Shown here: piece after piece, positions 44,001-55,639 of the stretch
Numbering within the stretch: position 1 is the stretch's first letter
How the letters are laid out: every line of letters begins with the position of its first letter
Source: Aporrectodea caliginosa
Lineage: Eukaryota > Annelida > Clitellata > Crassiclitellata > Lumbricidae
Assembly: GCA_020284085.1 (NCBI GenBank)
Contig: JACEVL010000691.1
Span: forward strand, 127,102 to 191,101
Direction: 5' to 3'
DNA length: 64,000 nucleotides
Position numbers and translations under genes: made by a program
The notes under the pieces: model-generated
Seen by the model: the letters and a program-made list of their open reading frames with translations, nothing else
Database searches by the model: none
Told to the model about the DNA's origin: nothing

Positions 44001-47000
44001 AAGCTTAAACCGAGCATCGCAACTGAGAGCAACACCCAGACAAACCGCGTTCACTACACCTACAGATGATGCGCATTAAGCCAATGATGGCGACTGATTT
44101 CCAACCTAATAACTGCCCGAAGGTGGGCCACACGCATGTGGCTGTGTCTAGTCTAAGAGCATACAAGTAGATCGTACCTGGGTGCACATCGTGAGTCCCA
44201 GTAGAAACATCACAGCGCAGATGATTGCAGCAACGATTGGTTTCCATCGTCTGAGCATCGGAAGAGCATCGACGACGGTCGTCAAACACGTCTCAACCGT
44301 CGCAAACTATAACAACAATAGCAAAAAACAAACTTCATCTACTGCTTTTTGGGCCAACGTAGCAGGATTTCCTCGTTTAAGGCAGTGTTCAAATTGGTTG
44401 ATTAATGTATTTCTAGACTATATGAAATTATGGACAACCAGAGAAAATTGCAGCGATAAGAAACGTCTTAGAGGGGTTTTAGGATAATGGTAGCACTCTG
44501 GCACGAAGAGCAGAAGATTAGCACGGACGCGGGATTGCTACCCTCCCAAATGTCGACTCAGCCTTTCATTCGCCAGGTGGCGTTGGTAAAATGAACAGTA
44601 GGGCGTGATGGGCGCCATGCATGGCTGCCAAACAGTTAGATTCGACTCCTCATTGTGATAATCCGTTCATACTATAAATTGCAATCATACTAATCATACT
44701 GCAGTGTGTCACTTTGCTGTCATCTAAGAACCTTCGTGAGGTTCTTGTAAGGCGCTCTATAAATGGCCATATATAATACAACCTTCTTATCATAGGACGC
44801 TTTTTTTACTTCACCACTCACCTGGCTGTCGATGGCCAAAGTGATGAGCATCAGAAAGAAAAGGGTGGCCCAAAGTTGAGGTGGCTCTAGATATGTCACC
44901 ACTTCAGGGTAGACCACAAAAGCCAGCCCAGATCCTTGAAAAGAAACAAATCTGTCTTAACAGGAGATAAAAGACAAAGGTAAAGAATTTAAGATGTCTG
45001 GAAATGTTGTAAGATTAAGACGATAAAGCCAAAGCGCTTAGAACTGAAAGTTAACTTGGAAGTCTGGGGTTAAAATCCAGGCAGAAATTTTGTTTCTAGA
45101 TTTCGGCTCCATGTGCGATCCTTAGCTAACTTAACAATGAGTACAGTGACCTACATTGTCGCGGGGTGACCAGACATCGAGGAAGAGGACTGGCTATGCT
45201 CGCCTTCATATGCCGACGCCAAAAGACGGATGCCGCTAGCACTTCATGCTCAAAAGCTGCCTCTTGGGGCTAGCATAAGACAGTGATCTTCTTTTCTTCT
45301 TCTAAGCAGATTGTGCTGACGATACAGCAATCTGTCCAATCTTAAAGCGGTGATTTTTAACGTTTATTTCCAGCTGATAACTGTCGACTGCTGGAGAATT
45401 AGCAAAGTGTAACAGAGAGAAAGCTGTCGTGTATACCTGACTTGATGACCTTGTCCACTGTCGTTCCGAGTGATTTAGCGAGATATCCAACGGTGCTGAA
45501 GATTGCAAATCCTGCGAATACACTCGTGAAGCCATCGGCGATGACGACAATGAGCGTGTCCCTGCATACACCCAACCAACACTTAAAGATCGTCAGAGTT
45601 AAATGAACAATAGCAATCTAACGAGTAATCCCGTGCATTAGACAGTCGACAATTTTATTAACCATTCTAGAAGTAGCTCGCCAACGACGATGCCATGCAT
45701 ATAAATCGTTGTATTTACAATTACAATTACAATTACCATCTTTTGTTTCCACGACAGTTACCAGTCACAATCTGTTAAAATCTGCCATATTGCTAATGAG
45801 CTTGCTTTCTGGATTCGTATCCCAGCAAGTGAAAAAACTGACAAACCTCAAGGAAGATATTGTTAAGCCACCGTGCATTCATTAGGCCTAACCATTAGAA
45901 GACAATTTAATTATCTAAATCCCGCCGTTTGTCTTTAATTAGAGCAGATAGTACAGACGATTGGAGTGGAAACTGACCGATAGACGTTGTTGTGGAATGG
46001 ATTGTAACTGGCAAATGTCATCAATCCACCCATTCCGACGCTCAGTGAGAAGAAGACCTGGCCAGCTGCATCAACCCACACCTGCAGCACGTGACAACGA
46101 AAACGAAATGCATCAGCGCTATAGCTTTACTGTCACCAACCACCACGACCACCAACACCACGACTACCACCACCACCACCACCACCAACACCACCGCCAA
46201 CAAAAACAATGAGAACAACCCGACACCATCGTGGTCTTTGTATTCTTTAGATTAACAAAACCAATGTCTTGATGTCGTGAAAAAGGTCATAATGATGTTT
46301 AGCAAATGGACGATTGTTTCCTGCTATGAGAAAAGACGACAAAAGGTATTCAGATAAGTTCCAGTTCAGCCAAGAGTGTCGTTGTGTTTAACTGGACAGA
46401 GAAGAACCGATGGTGGACTGTAATTCAGACTAAACAATTCAGTGACAGTACCAGATGTCGTCAATACAATCATCGTCATCATCACTGCAATCATCATCGT
46501 GATCCTCAAGATCATCGTCTTTATAGTGATCGACTTCGTCGTCACATTGATCATCATCATAATCGTCGTTGAAGTCGTCATCATGACATAAAGGGCAGAG
46601 ACGGCAGAGTCATCACCGGCGGCTGTTACAAGAGCGTTGCTTTGGTTACCTTTGCAGTGCCAAGTTTATCCCACTGAGGAACGATGTAGTAAAGAATGCC
46701 ATCCATCGCTCCTTCCAACATGGCTCCTCTGATCAAAAGAATGATCAGGATTATGTATGGAAATGTTGCCGTAAAGTACACCACCTATTCAGAGAAAGAA
46801 GACCTGTAAAGCCATAGACGTTAACTTGATCATAGCCTGTTATAATCGCAAACACCGACTTTACATTTCTGTTCAGCGCAACGAAAGCCAAGGTGTGAGA
46901 ACTAGACTCATTCACGTGCAAATAGTTAGACAAAATCTGAGGTAAGTCGAAGCAGATTTAACTCAGGGTTAAGCTCTACGAGCAGATGACAATGAATAGG

Positions 47001-50000
47001 CTCGTGAATAAGTTGGTGCTCTGCGCTTGACTTTCAGGTGGCGCTTTACACATTTTGAGTTTACGGTAGTTGGTGCTTAGAGCGGCAAGGCAAAAAAAGA
47101 CAAAGAAACAATTAGAGCTGGTGGGATCGTTTTTAGCGATGATGTTTCAGCTTTTGAGCTAAAGACCTGACGAGAAGTTTCTCGAAGAGTAGCGTTGATG
47201 AGCTTTTAAAATGAGTCAGAGAGTTATTGTAGGGCCTACGGGTCAGAGAGATCTTGCATGGGTCAGAAATCCTAGTAAGGGTAAGAGAGTTTCCTCAGCA
47301 TCAGAAATAAGGATTGAATGAATGACTCACAGTTCCTACCCACAAAAGATAGCACACGATTGCAGTGACGTTGACGTGACTGACAAAGGATCTTCGTAAC
47401 AGATGTTGTGCAGTTGGTGACATTAATACGCAAAAATGAGTGTTTTATCTAGTACAGTGTGTATTAGAACTATGTGCAATAAGTTAAACATTACACAATT
47501 TAGGCGATAGGTGGCGTTAAAAAAGATCTCAACTCTTTTCAACGAACTTTTGCTTATAGGCCTATATGGCTTTGTAGCCTTAACTAAACCTATTCATAAA
47601 CCTCTCTACATCCAACAAAATCGTTGTGCATAGTTTATAATTTAATGTAAGAACTGGATGGAGTATTCCTGTGACCTTTCCAGAGGATTTGATTCCCTTG
47701 ATGACGCAGAGGAAGCAGATGATCCAGGCGAGAAGCAGGACAAGGACCATTTCCCACTTTATCTCTCCTGTTTCATCGATGCCAGAACTCATATCCAGCA
47801 CACGCCGTCTGCAGCACCAACAGCATCAGCACACCATTAGACACGCACATCAACTGCCAACCAATACAGATATTATTACATTTTGGAAACAAATGCCAAT
47901 CAAGCCACAGAATATTTCTATCCAAACAATTTGTCCATTCGTAGTTAAGAACAGAACTTTTTATTTACTTACATGTATACAGCTATATATATGTACGGGT
48001 ACTTGCATGTAATATTCTTCGCTGGCGCTGTTCCTGTTCTTAACGGCTTCGATCACAAAGTTTGTCGTCACATTGACGCATTCCGTTGCTACGGTGGTTG
48101 TCATGGAGATGTTGGTGCAGTTGTTCCCGGCGTATTCGTCGTACGTGGCGATGTCTGTGGCGTTGAAGCAGGTCAGGTTGAACCAGACGCTACCCGACTG
48201 CGTCTCGCATGCCTCCGCCTCTCGTTTCGTATAGCAGTCTATATAATTATATATATATGTTTGTAAGCGGAATCTTTGAGCATTATATGTCAATTAAATG
48301 AAGAAGGGAGGGAGGGAGGGAACACGCACATATAGAGACAAAGAGGTCAGATGGTACTAGAACGTACGAAATGGAGGACACTCTCGGAAAGGGGGACTGA
48401 CGCCTATATGATCCTCGTTATGTCGGCGTCGTTAGAAGAGGTAACATTCTCAGGAGGTCTATCTATCACAGAGGACAATATAGAATCCGCTACCAGGAAA
48501 GGTAGCCTAGTGACGGACGAGACAAGACAACGAGAACGAAAGATCTCAAAGCCTTAGGAGATGTCAATATTCGGGGAATGTGTTCACGTCAAGTCTGCAA
48601 TAATTATTGATAATCGCATCGTTGTGCTGTAAATACCTCTGCAAGTAGATTTCTGGTGATTATACGTAGAAAGAAAGAAGGAAGCGAACCGTGACGTCGG
48701 AAAGAATACATCGTAAACTCTGAAGAGACCCCATTGAAAGAGAAACACGAGCTGCACCGCTACCACGAAGAATGTCCATCATTCTTAAAAACACTAGCCT
48801 ACATACGAGAAGCATTAATGTTAATTCAGCTTAAAGTTACCAAACTTACATAACGTGTCCACCAATTATACTGATTACACCAAATCAAGATACGGACTTG
48901 TTGAAAAGACATATTAAAAGGACATGTGCAACTTACACGGTGTGTTCCAGCTGTTCTTGCAGTCGTACCAGGGTACTTGTGATTGCCAGGAGGCGAACAT
49001 GTAGTAGAGAGACCAGGCGAGGATCATGTTGTAGTAGATGCTCGATATGGCTGAGATCGTTAACATGCCAACTCCCACACCTACGAAAAGATCAATAATT
49101 ATTGTGTTTAATTTTATATTGCAACTTAGTAACAAACCTATAGACCAAGCCGATGGTACTAGTTTCATAACTACCAACCTTGAACCTATATTAATCCTCA
49201 AGCCGCAACCTGGAGTAAATTTAAACGCAGAGCGGTTTTCATGCATAACTTTTGAACGGAAAGATATATTTAAGATTCTTTTGCAAACTTTTTCTCAATT
49301 TGTTTCTCTACAAAAAGGCTTTCTTTTCATAATGTTACTCTTGCATGACACCGTGTGGTATAACGTCGAATTTTGATGGTCAGTTTAAATACATCCTATT
49401 GTTTTGGATCAATGGTTTCTCTAAAGGTATTGCTCTTCAAAGGATGCTGGTGTCAAGTTATGATTTTTTAAAGTGACCTTGACCTACAAGGTTATCCAAT
49501 GGCGTTACTATGTTGCGTACACCTTTGTTGAATTCTGCGACACCAAAATCCATGAGATAGATACACCGTTCTAATACCACAAGGTCATGCAATGGTTATA
49601 CGACGATGTTGATTATGACTGCTGTATCTTCACAAACCCAAAATTGAGAATTTCTTCTTGCGCCTCAAAGAAACTGAGAAATTGACAATAAAGTTAAAAC
49701 GACCTTGAAAATGAAGGTCATCCAAATTTCCTACAATGTTAGAAATAGCCTCTTTGTCTTTTTTAATAGGCATACATGCTTTAGTTGTAACGATAGAGAG
49801 TTGCAGCAGTGGAATTAATAGGAAGAAGATATATCTGCGTTTCCTGGCGCTTACCCTTAAAAATGGGTGAAATGGCCCAGATGCCCGTCGGTCCACGGCT
49901 GCTGTACTGGCCAACAATCAGTTCGATGAAGAAGAGTGGCAGTCCAACGAATATCAACATAATAACGTATGGAATGAGGAAAGCTCCTACATAATATAGA

Positions 50001-53000
50001 GAAGCAACAACAGACAACGCAATTAGGCTACAGGCATTGATATTTACCAAATCTATCTACTTTGACAAGTAATAATCCCAGTGACGTAATTAGGACTTTT
50101 CGTTTGGGGGTGGGCGGGCTTTAAGCCTTGAGCATGGCGAGTGCGGTATAGTAGTGGGGCTGAGGGCTTGATTTCTTTTGGGGGCTTAAGCTTTGTTGGG
50201 GAGGGGGTTAAGCCCCCATGTCCAACGCTAGTAACGTCCCTGAATAATCCGTCTACACAGCCAGCTCCAATAATTCTGCTCCTCTTATAATAGTTTCTAC
50301 ATCATTATTATCTTTTTATCGTCCGAGGTAGATAATTATGATCCCTCAGGTTGTCAGAAACTATCCGAAGAAGCATTGTTGTTCTGGAGTTAGCGGTCCT
50401 CGTCCCTGATTAACAGAACAGACAGCCTGCAATACACGGCGCTAATAGCAGCCTACAAAGCATGTCCGCCCTACGGGACTCGAACTCAGTACCTCTCGCT
50501 CTCTGTGCCAGTGTGTTATCCAATGCGCTATCGGCCCCCCAAATGATCCCTCAGGGACTTCAAGATTTGTAAAATTGTTAAAAGAATTATTATTATTATT
50601 ATTGTTGTTGTTGTCGTTGTCGTCGTTGTTGTCGTTGTCGTTGTTGTCGTTGTTGTTATTATTGTTACTATTATTATTTTTTATGAAAGTGCATAATTAT
50701 ATCTAGGCCTATATGTAGGTCTGCAATATAGCATATTGCATTCTAAAGCTATGCCAATGTTATAATAGCAATTCATCCAAATAGCGTGACAATGTTCAGT
50801 GACGATTAAGATGACAAAGATGGAAAGATGCGTATAGGCTACAGGCGATAAAGCCATTATGCATTCTGATCGAACTATCAAATACCTCCAAAGAACCTTT
50901 GAGAATATAACCTGAACAGACCCTCGTGACTTCTTCTCTATTGTCTTAGAACTGTTTACAGCACAAAGGCAGAACTCGAAGGGTCGTCTTATATAGTATC
51001 CTATACTTTGAGGTTTCGTTACCTCCTCCGTTGCTGTAGACCAGATACGGAAATCTCCAGACATTGCCGAGACCGACGGCATATCCTAGACAGGACAAGA
51101 TGAACTCGACCGGATTGCTCCATTGTCCTCTGTCCTCCTCCTCATCTGATGGACTTCCCTTGTCATGCAAGTCTGCTGACCGAACGGATACGTCATCGCC
51201 TCTTCCGTCCTTTGCCGCTACTTCCAGTTCCGCTGGACTCACCTGCTACAGACATTGAATGCGGCGCTCTATAAATGGACGCTTTCAGCTGATGAGTTTC
51301 AAATTCATTTAATTCCTGTTTAGATCTGATGAAAATTCAATGCATAAAAGGGCGAGCAACCATCCAGGAAATGATTTTAAAATGCTCTATTCTTATCATT
51401 GATGATGACGGTTTGGTGCTGTGGATAAGACGCTGGCAATCACAATTAAATTAAGTAGCCTCTAACTGGGATAGTATTTGGTCGCATGATGGTGCATACG
51501 TTTGTATGTCTGATAGATTGTCGTGTTTCAGCGTAAGATTTTGTTGAGTGACAGATCCAATCACCAATCCTCATCCGCATCAGGCTCCTCTATCCATCAC
51601 TGCCAAGGCTTTCCACTCGAAACTAAAGTCTCTTCTCTTCAAGAACTCTTACCCCGACTCAACTGATCATCTACATGTACCTTCAAACTCTCGACGTAAA
51701 CGACACCCACCTTAGCAGCTACTCTGACACCTCTGATCCTCTAGAAACCGGACTCGGACCTCCTTCGGACTATTCTCTTTTGACTAGACGCAGCGTTCGT
51801 GAATAAGCTGGTGCCCTGCGCTTGGCTTTCGAGTGGCGCTTTAGAAGTTTGGAGATTACGATTACGATTACGATTACGATTAACAAAATGTGACAGACAT
51901 TATGACCTTCTAATTAATCGGGATAGGTAAAACCTAGGGCGTACATCCACTTCTTTCAACGTTCTTCCTCATCCTGATTGCCAGGATCATGGCAGGATGA
52001 GGAAGAAGTTGAAAGAACGGGACAGAGCGAAGGGTATACATATAGGCTATAGAAAACATTACTACGGAACAAGCCTATGTCGCACATGAATAGTTTAGAC
52101 AGACCGATTTCATACAGTAGTTGGCAAAAGCGAAGTTGTATTAGTCAGGTTTAGTGAGTTGAGTAACATTATTCTCTGCGTTGAGCAATATCATTCTCTG
52201 TACTCGTGTGACCTCTTATTTCTCCTCTCAGGATTATTGCTCGCTTCTACTGTCTACCTGAGTGCGCATGCCCTTACGGCATCCCATGCTCTTTCAATAA
52301 CTCTTCCTCTCACCCGTTTTTCCCCTCGCCTTTGCGACCTTCACTTAGACAACATCCTGCACTAGTAAGACTCGTCTTTACCAATTACAAAGTACTCGCT
52401 TATCATTCTTTCATGCGAAGTCCAAATATTAATAGGCTACAGTATGTCAACATGCTATGAGTAGTAGGTCTATTTCTTAAAATTTCTATCTTAGCCTACT
52501 TACGTTACTTCCTTGTTATGACTTAGCTTCACACACCTTTTCAAGTTCTTATCCATGCTATTAATAACTATATGCATATTGTAATATATTATACGAGGCC
52601 ACTGTTTATCGTAACGTCTTATCCATCGGTTTCATTACAGGCTGTACGTTTTCTCATGGTTGAAAATGATCTACCTGAGTGCGTCTCTGTAGCCAAAGTG
52701 GAAATACAATCAACGTAGGATTTAAATCGATAGCATCTGCCGTGATATAGGGTCTACGCGTAAACGTTTAACACTGAATTTGTGTTGCTTAAACGCCAGA
52801 TTTCCTTCGTAGCTTTCACTGGACATGTGGTCCAAATGACAGTTTTATCCTATCTATGAATGCTGTATAAATGACACTGAACACTATTTAAAAATTCATT
52901 ATCAATACAATACAACATCATACGGATCTCCTATCTGCTCCTCTGCATGCATGCGTCTTTTCTAGTAGCGTATGTCTCCGTAGCTGCCTACATTAATTTC

Positions 53001-54367
53001 CCCTTGTTTGTCACGATGCTTGCATGTCCCTCCATGCCTCTCCTTTCACGCCCAAGTTATCTTTAATAATATTTACTCCTTGGCTTGATCTCATAGCCTA
53101 TCTGGTTTGATTGTTTTTCCTCTTCAAAAACGTTTAAAGAGCCAATCGATTGGACGATAAGCTCTCCTAAAAGCATCAGATTCGATCTCCGTGTAGGCCT
53201 ATAAGTTCTGTTATGTCGTTGTTTCGTTGCTTCGATAGATAGCACATCAACGCTGATCTAAACACTTAGCAATAATCCGATACTTAGCCTATGGGCAAGG
53301 TGGTCGAATGGTTAGAGCGTTCGGCTTGGAACGCTGAGAGTTCTGGTTCGATCCTTCCTGAGACGATAACTGTAGGCTATGTATACGGACTTTAAGCAGC
53401 TTCTTTATTAACAGTTGCTTCGCACCTCAAATTCAGATTTACGGACATTGCTCGCGTAATAAATGCATATAATATTATATCTACCAACAATAACAACAAA
53501 ACAACAGCAACAACATTATTAAAAATAGTCCGGTCGATTCAAGGAGCAGTGTCGGCGCCAGGATTTCAGGTTTAGGGGGCTAAAGCTCAAAAACCATGGT
53601 AAGTTATTCCCATTGGGATGCGACGACCTTTTTTTGCTTAAAACCTTTCCTTTTTGGGGGCTGAACCGCAGTTAGGGGGGCTAAGCACCCCCTAGCCCCC
53701 TGGCGCCGCCACTGACCCCTAGGCCCCTGGCGCCGCCACTGTCAAGGAGGTTATTCGAAGCGACAGGTATAGACTGTCCAAGAACGATAAATAGACATTG
53801 ATATTTAAATCTGGTTCGAAGGACTTCCCAAAAACTTGGCTCAGCTACCGGACGGCCTTCCCTTTTATGCTTAGGCCTATATGGAAGGATCGGCGTAGGT
53901 CCTCCTATTATATATCGATCGAACCTGTTAAAGTCCATAAACAGATCTGCTGGTTTAGGTTTGACAAACTATGAGCCACGAAAACCGAAATGAATGATTT
54001 TCCTGTTTATGTGGTTTTGGGTTATTGTCTTGTCTGACCAGCAACCATTTCTTTCCATCGCAATCATAATTAGCCTAATTTAAAAAATCGTTTCCGTCCT
54101 TCGAAAAACATTTGCTATTTTGCATCTGCTCTTGCGTGTGTTTCGCACGAACTCATCTCGCGATGACATCGAAAACAACATCACAGGCTTAGCCTAAAAG
54201 CCGCACAACTGTCCATAACTTTGTATTAGTCTACACAAAATACAAATACTCCTGATGCATCCAGATCTAGGCTATGTGCTTAGGCGTTTTTTGGTAATTA
54301 AGCTTAGAGGTACAATTAAGAGTAATTAAAGATGCTTTTCACTTACGGATGAAGACAAAGATGCCAT
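40302..54367 (-). CDS. SLC6-B: Na+/Cl- dependent neurotransmitter/amino-acid transporter, 14 firm exons plus one putative start exon
   Basis: Exons on minus, 5' to 3': 54367-54347 (putative), 51242-51023, 49986-49855, 49080-48937, 48238-48007, 47808-47676, 46784-46650, 46081-45978, 45561-45437, 44934-44822, 44306-44178, 43550-43451, 43159-43059, 41766-41578, 40574-40302; 2151 nt, 716 codons, no internal stop. Same SLC6 hallmarks as SLC6-[15 protein letters not shown], the EL2 W..C...WNT..C motif with five sequons, TM6 [20 protein letters not shown]8 LAIDSQF. The C-terminal tail is longer (ends NDEGKITHL). Internal exon lengths and phases equal those of SLC6-A except EL2. Exon 51242 begins after CAG with no ATG in frame, so the start must be upstream. 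A plasma-membrane transporter; substrate not predictable. Confidence 0.93.
40943..41065. repeat. (AT)n microsatellite, SLC6-B last intron
   Basis: Two long AT dinucleotide runs split by CTATTGC. Confidence 0.97.
41240..41345 (-). repeat. Retroposon 3' end with (GTAATC)-like tail
   Basis: The minus strand reads GTGAATAAGCTGGTGCTTTAC, then TTTAGAAGTTTGGAG and (TTACGC)-type repeats. It matches ends at 46.99-47.07, 51.54-51.89 and 56.08-56.12 kb. Confidence 0.65.
42171..42836. mobile_element. Foldback element with internal 92-bp tandem repeat, SLC6-B intron
   Basis: Inverted ends of about 40 bp start CGTACCCCTAGAAC and include TCTATGTCCACTTTTT. AAAT flanks both sides (42167-42170 and 42837-42840). 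Inside, a 92-bp unit beginning AAGTCCAGTCACGTG is duplicated in tandem (about 42404-42588) with hardly a difference. No ORF. Confidence 0.75.
44715..44785 (+). repeat. Retroposon 3' end, same family as 11.76 kb
   Basis: ACCTTCGTGAGGTTCTTGTA followed by AGGCGCTCTATAAATGGCC and AT-rich tail. It lies just downstream of SLC6-B exon 44934-44822 in transcript order. Confidence 0.6.
45020..45305 (+). repeat. SINE with tRNA-like head, SLC6-B intron
   Basis: B-box remnant GGGGTTAAAATCC, body AGATTTCGGCTCCATG and CTTCATATGC, ending in a (TTCT)n tail. Same family as 10.64 and 28.69 kb. Confidence 0.6.
46130..46205. repeat. (ACC)n-rich simple repeat
   Basis: Imperfect CCA/CAC tract in the SLC6-B intron between TM5 and TM6 exons. 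A similar ATC/ATG-rich tract is at 46470-46580. Confidence 0.85.
46985..47075 (+). repeat. Retroposon 3' end
   Basis: GTGAATAAGTTGGTGCTCTGC followed by TTTCAGGTGGCGCTTTACAC. Same family as the copies at 41.24 and 51.54 kb. Confidence 0.6.
48007..48012 (-). other. Probable GC donor of SLC6-B intron after the EL2 exon
   Basis: The exon ends TAT TAC AT and is followed on minus by gcaagt (plus 48001-48006), the classic GC-donor context. Using the nearby GT (gtaccc) would break the phase needed by the next exon (A CGG CGT GTG CTG), whereas the GC donor gives phase 2, the same as the homologous intron of SLC6-A (CA|gtaagc). Confidence 0.7.
50085..50240. repeat. Interspersed repeat with GGGGGCTTAAGC / TTAAGCCCCC words
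   Basis: GCTTTAAGCC and GGGTTAAGCCCCCATGTC stand in a G-rich block ending AACGTCCCTG. It resembles the blocks at 20.64 and 53.55 kb. Confidence 0.5.
50408..50542 (-). repeat. tRNA-derived SINE, family 2, copy 2 (truncated)
   Basis: The minus strand has the head GGGCCGATAGCGCATTGGAT with GAGTTCGAGTCCC and the body GTAGGCTGCTATTAGCGCC. The 3' part with the (ATT)n tail is missing. Outer flanks carry ATGATCCCTCAGG words, also seen after copy 3, so it seems nested in another repeat. Confidence 0.75.
50588..50676. repeat. (ATT)n / (GTT)n / (CGTTGT)n simple repeat
   Basis: Trinucleotide tract shifting from ATT to GTT and GTC units. Confidence 0.9.
51540..51890 (+). mobile_element. LINE 3' end with (GATTAC)n tail, SLC6-B intron 1
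   Basis: The plus strand reads [18 protein letters not shown] before a stop, then a 3' UTR with GTGAATAAGCTGGTGCCCTG and AGTGGCGCTTTAGAAG, ending in about five GATTAC units. This ties the tails at 41.24, 46.99 and 56.08 kb to a LINE. Confidence 0.7.
51951..52017. other. Near-perfect hairpin, SLC6-B intron 1
   Basis: Arms of 25-26 bp (left starts TTCTTTCAACGTTCTTCC) pair with one extra base on the left and a 16-nt loop. Size and near-perfection resemble a microRNA-type fold-back or a tiny MITE; nothing decides between them. Confidence 0.6.
53284..53362 (+). repeat. tRNA-like sequence (probable SINE head or tRNA pseudogene)
   Basis: A box TGGTCGAATGGTTAGAGC and B box GGTTCGATCC are both present with normal spacing, and GCGTT pairs with AACGC as an anticodon arm. 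The loop is 8 nt, not 7, and the acceptor arms do not pair. I therefore do not call a functional tRNA. Confidence 0.5.
53548..53745. repeat. Interspersed foldback repeat with GGCGCC ends
   Basis: Starts TCGGCGCCAGGATTTCAGG with GGGGGGCTAAAGC, ends TAGCCCCCTGGCGCCGCCAC followed by a second short copy (CCCCTGGCGCCGCCACTG). Same family as 20.64 kb. Confidence 0.65.
54347..54367 (-). CDS. Putative first coding exon of SLC6-B (7 codons)
   Basis: ATGGCATCTTTG... on minus gives MASLSSS and ends at a consensus donor gtaagt in phase 0, as needed to join the exon at 51242 in frame (VSPAELEV). The context ACGATGG is a fair Kozak match. It would leave a 3.1-kb first intron. Inferred from splice logic alone. 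Confidence 0.4.
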
Positions 54368-54852
54368 CGTCTCTGAGAATAACAAATCTCTGCCGAAGCA
54401 TCACATTATGACTGCAATTAAATGCTATTCGTAGGCCTACCTACCACCAAGAGGTAGGCCTATAAGAGGGTGATGAATGTTGACAAACGCACAAAGTGAC
54501 GAATTGTTAAGCAGAAATCGGGAGTAGCTAGATGTACCCTTCTCTGTCGAATGCTTAGCTACTTCAATAGCAAGTCTAAAACCATAGGCTACAAGTGCAT
54601 TGTAGTTCAGAATAAATATTTGTAATAGGCCGAGGAACGACTTATTTTCAGACCAAACGCACTTGCAAAAGTCCCAGGTCACCAGTGAATGCATACTTCA
54701 CTTCATTATAAATCTGGTCTGTTTATTTATGACACACACAATTAAACACATGACTGTGTGTTCGTTGAAATACAGTTAATTTCCATAGGTATATTTAATA
54801 TGGATTGTAACATGTTAATAATAAATTTGCTGCGATACGGGTAATATCCATG

Positions 54853-55064
54853 GGGGGGGCCCGAAAGCGCATTGGATAACATCTGTCGTAGAGAGTGAGA
54901 GGTACCGAGTTCGAGCCCCGTAGGGCGGACATGCTTTGTAGGCTGCTATTAGCGCCGTGTATTGCAGGCTGTCTGTTCTGTTAGTAGTTAAGATTTATTG
55001 TTTCAATTGCATAACTTGTAAATGACAGCGCAGTGCGTTTGTCAGGCGCTTCAATAAAGAAAAG
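54853..55064 (+). repeat. tRNA-derived SINE, family 2, copy 3 (full length)
   Basis: Head GGGCCCGAAAGCGCATTGGA and GAGTTCGAGCCCC (B box), body GTAGGCTGCTATTAGCGCC, 3' end CAGGCGCTTCAATAAAGAAA leading into the (ATT)n tract. Best preserved copy in the window. Confidence 0.85.
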
Positions 55065-55229
<165 letters not shown>

Positions 55230-55500
55230 TTTTTTTTACCCCGAGGTACACATGATCCCTCAGGGACTTCAATATTAATTAAAATGATAAAAGTCTGGAA
55301 CGGTTAGAACTCCTCGGGCTCGGGCAAAAGGCTGGCAAAGGTACCGCAGATTGCAACAGCGTTAAAGCGCTGTATGGCTAGAGATATACGTTGGAACAAG
55401 TATGTGGCTTCGCGTTGGTCTCCTGACACAAAAGCTAAAAGTCTCCCGATGTCGGTTATCAGGGACATGCAGGCGGCGCCCATGGGGCCTAAGCGTCTCG

Positions 55501-55541
55501 AATTATTATTATTATTATTATTATTATTGTTATTGTTATTG

Positions 55542-55618
<77 letters not shown>

Positions 55619-55619
55619 C
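55501..55619. repeat. (ATT)n microsatellite
   Basis: ATT units with a short GTT interruption. Long Leu/Ile/Tyr frames through it are artefacts. Confidence 0.97.
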
Positions 55620-55639
55620 TATAGGCTATGTTAATATTG

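Larger units (their letters stand above)
52020..54340. other. Putative intron 1 of SLC6-B, no exon seen
   Basis: Holds a tRNA-like sequence (53284-53362) and a GC-rich repeat (53548-53745). No coding exon is supported in the rest. Confidence 0.4.

Noticed and set aside
51023..51242. GTG at 51242 as the SLC6-B start codon
   Set aside because: The GTG directly follows a CAG acceptor. GTG starts are not expected in animal nuclear genes, so an upstream exon is more likely.
53284..53362. Functional tRNA gene
   Set aside because: A and B boxes are good, but the anticodon loop is 8 nt and the acceptor stem does not pair.
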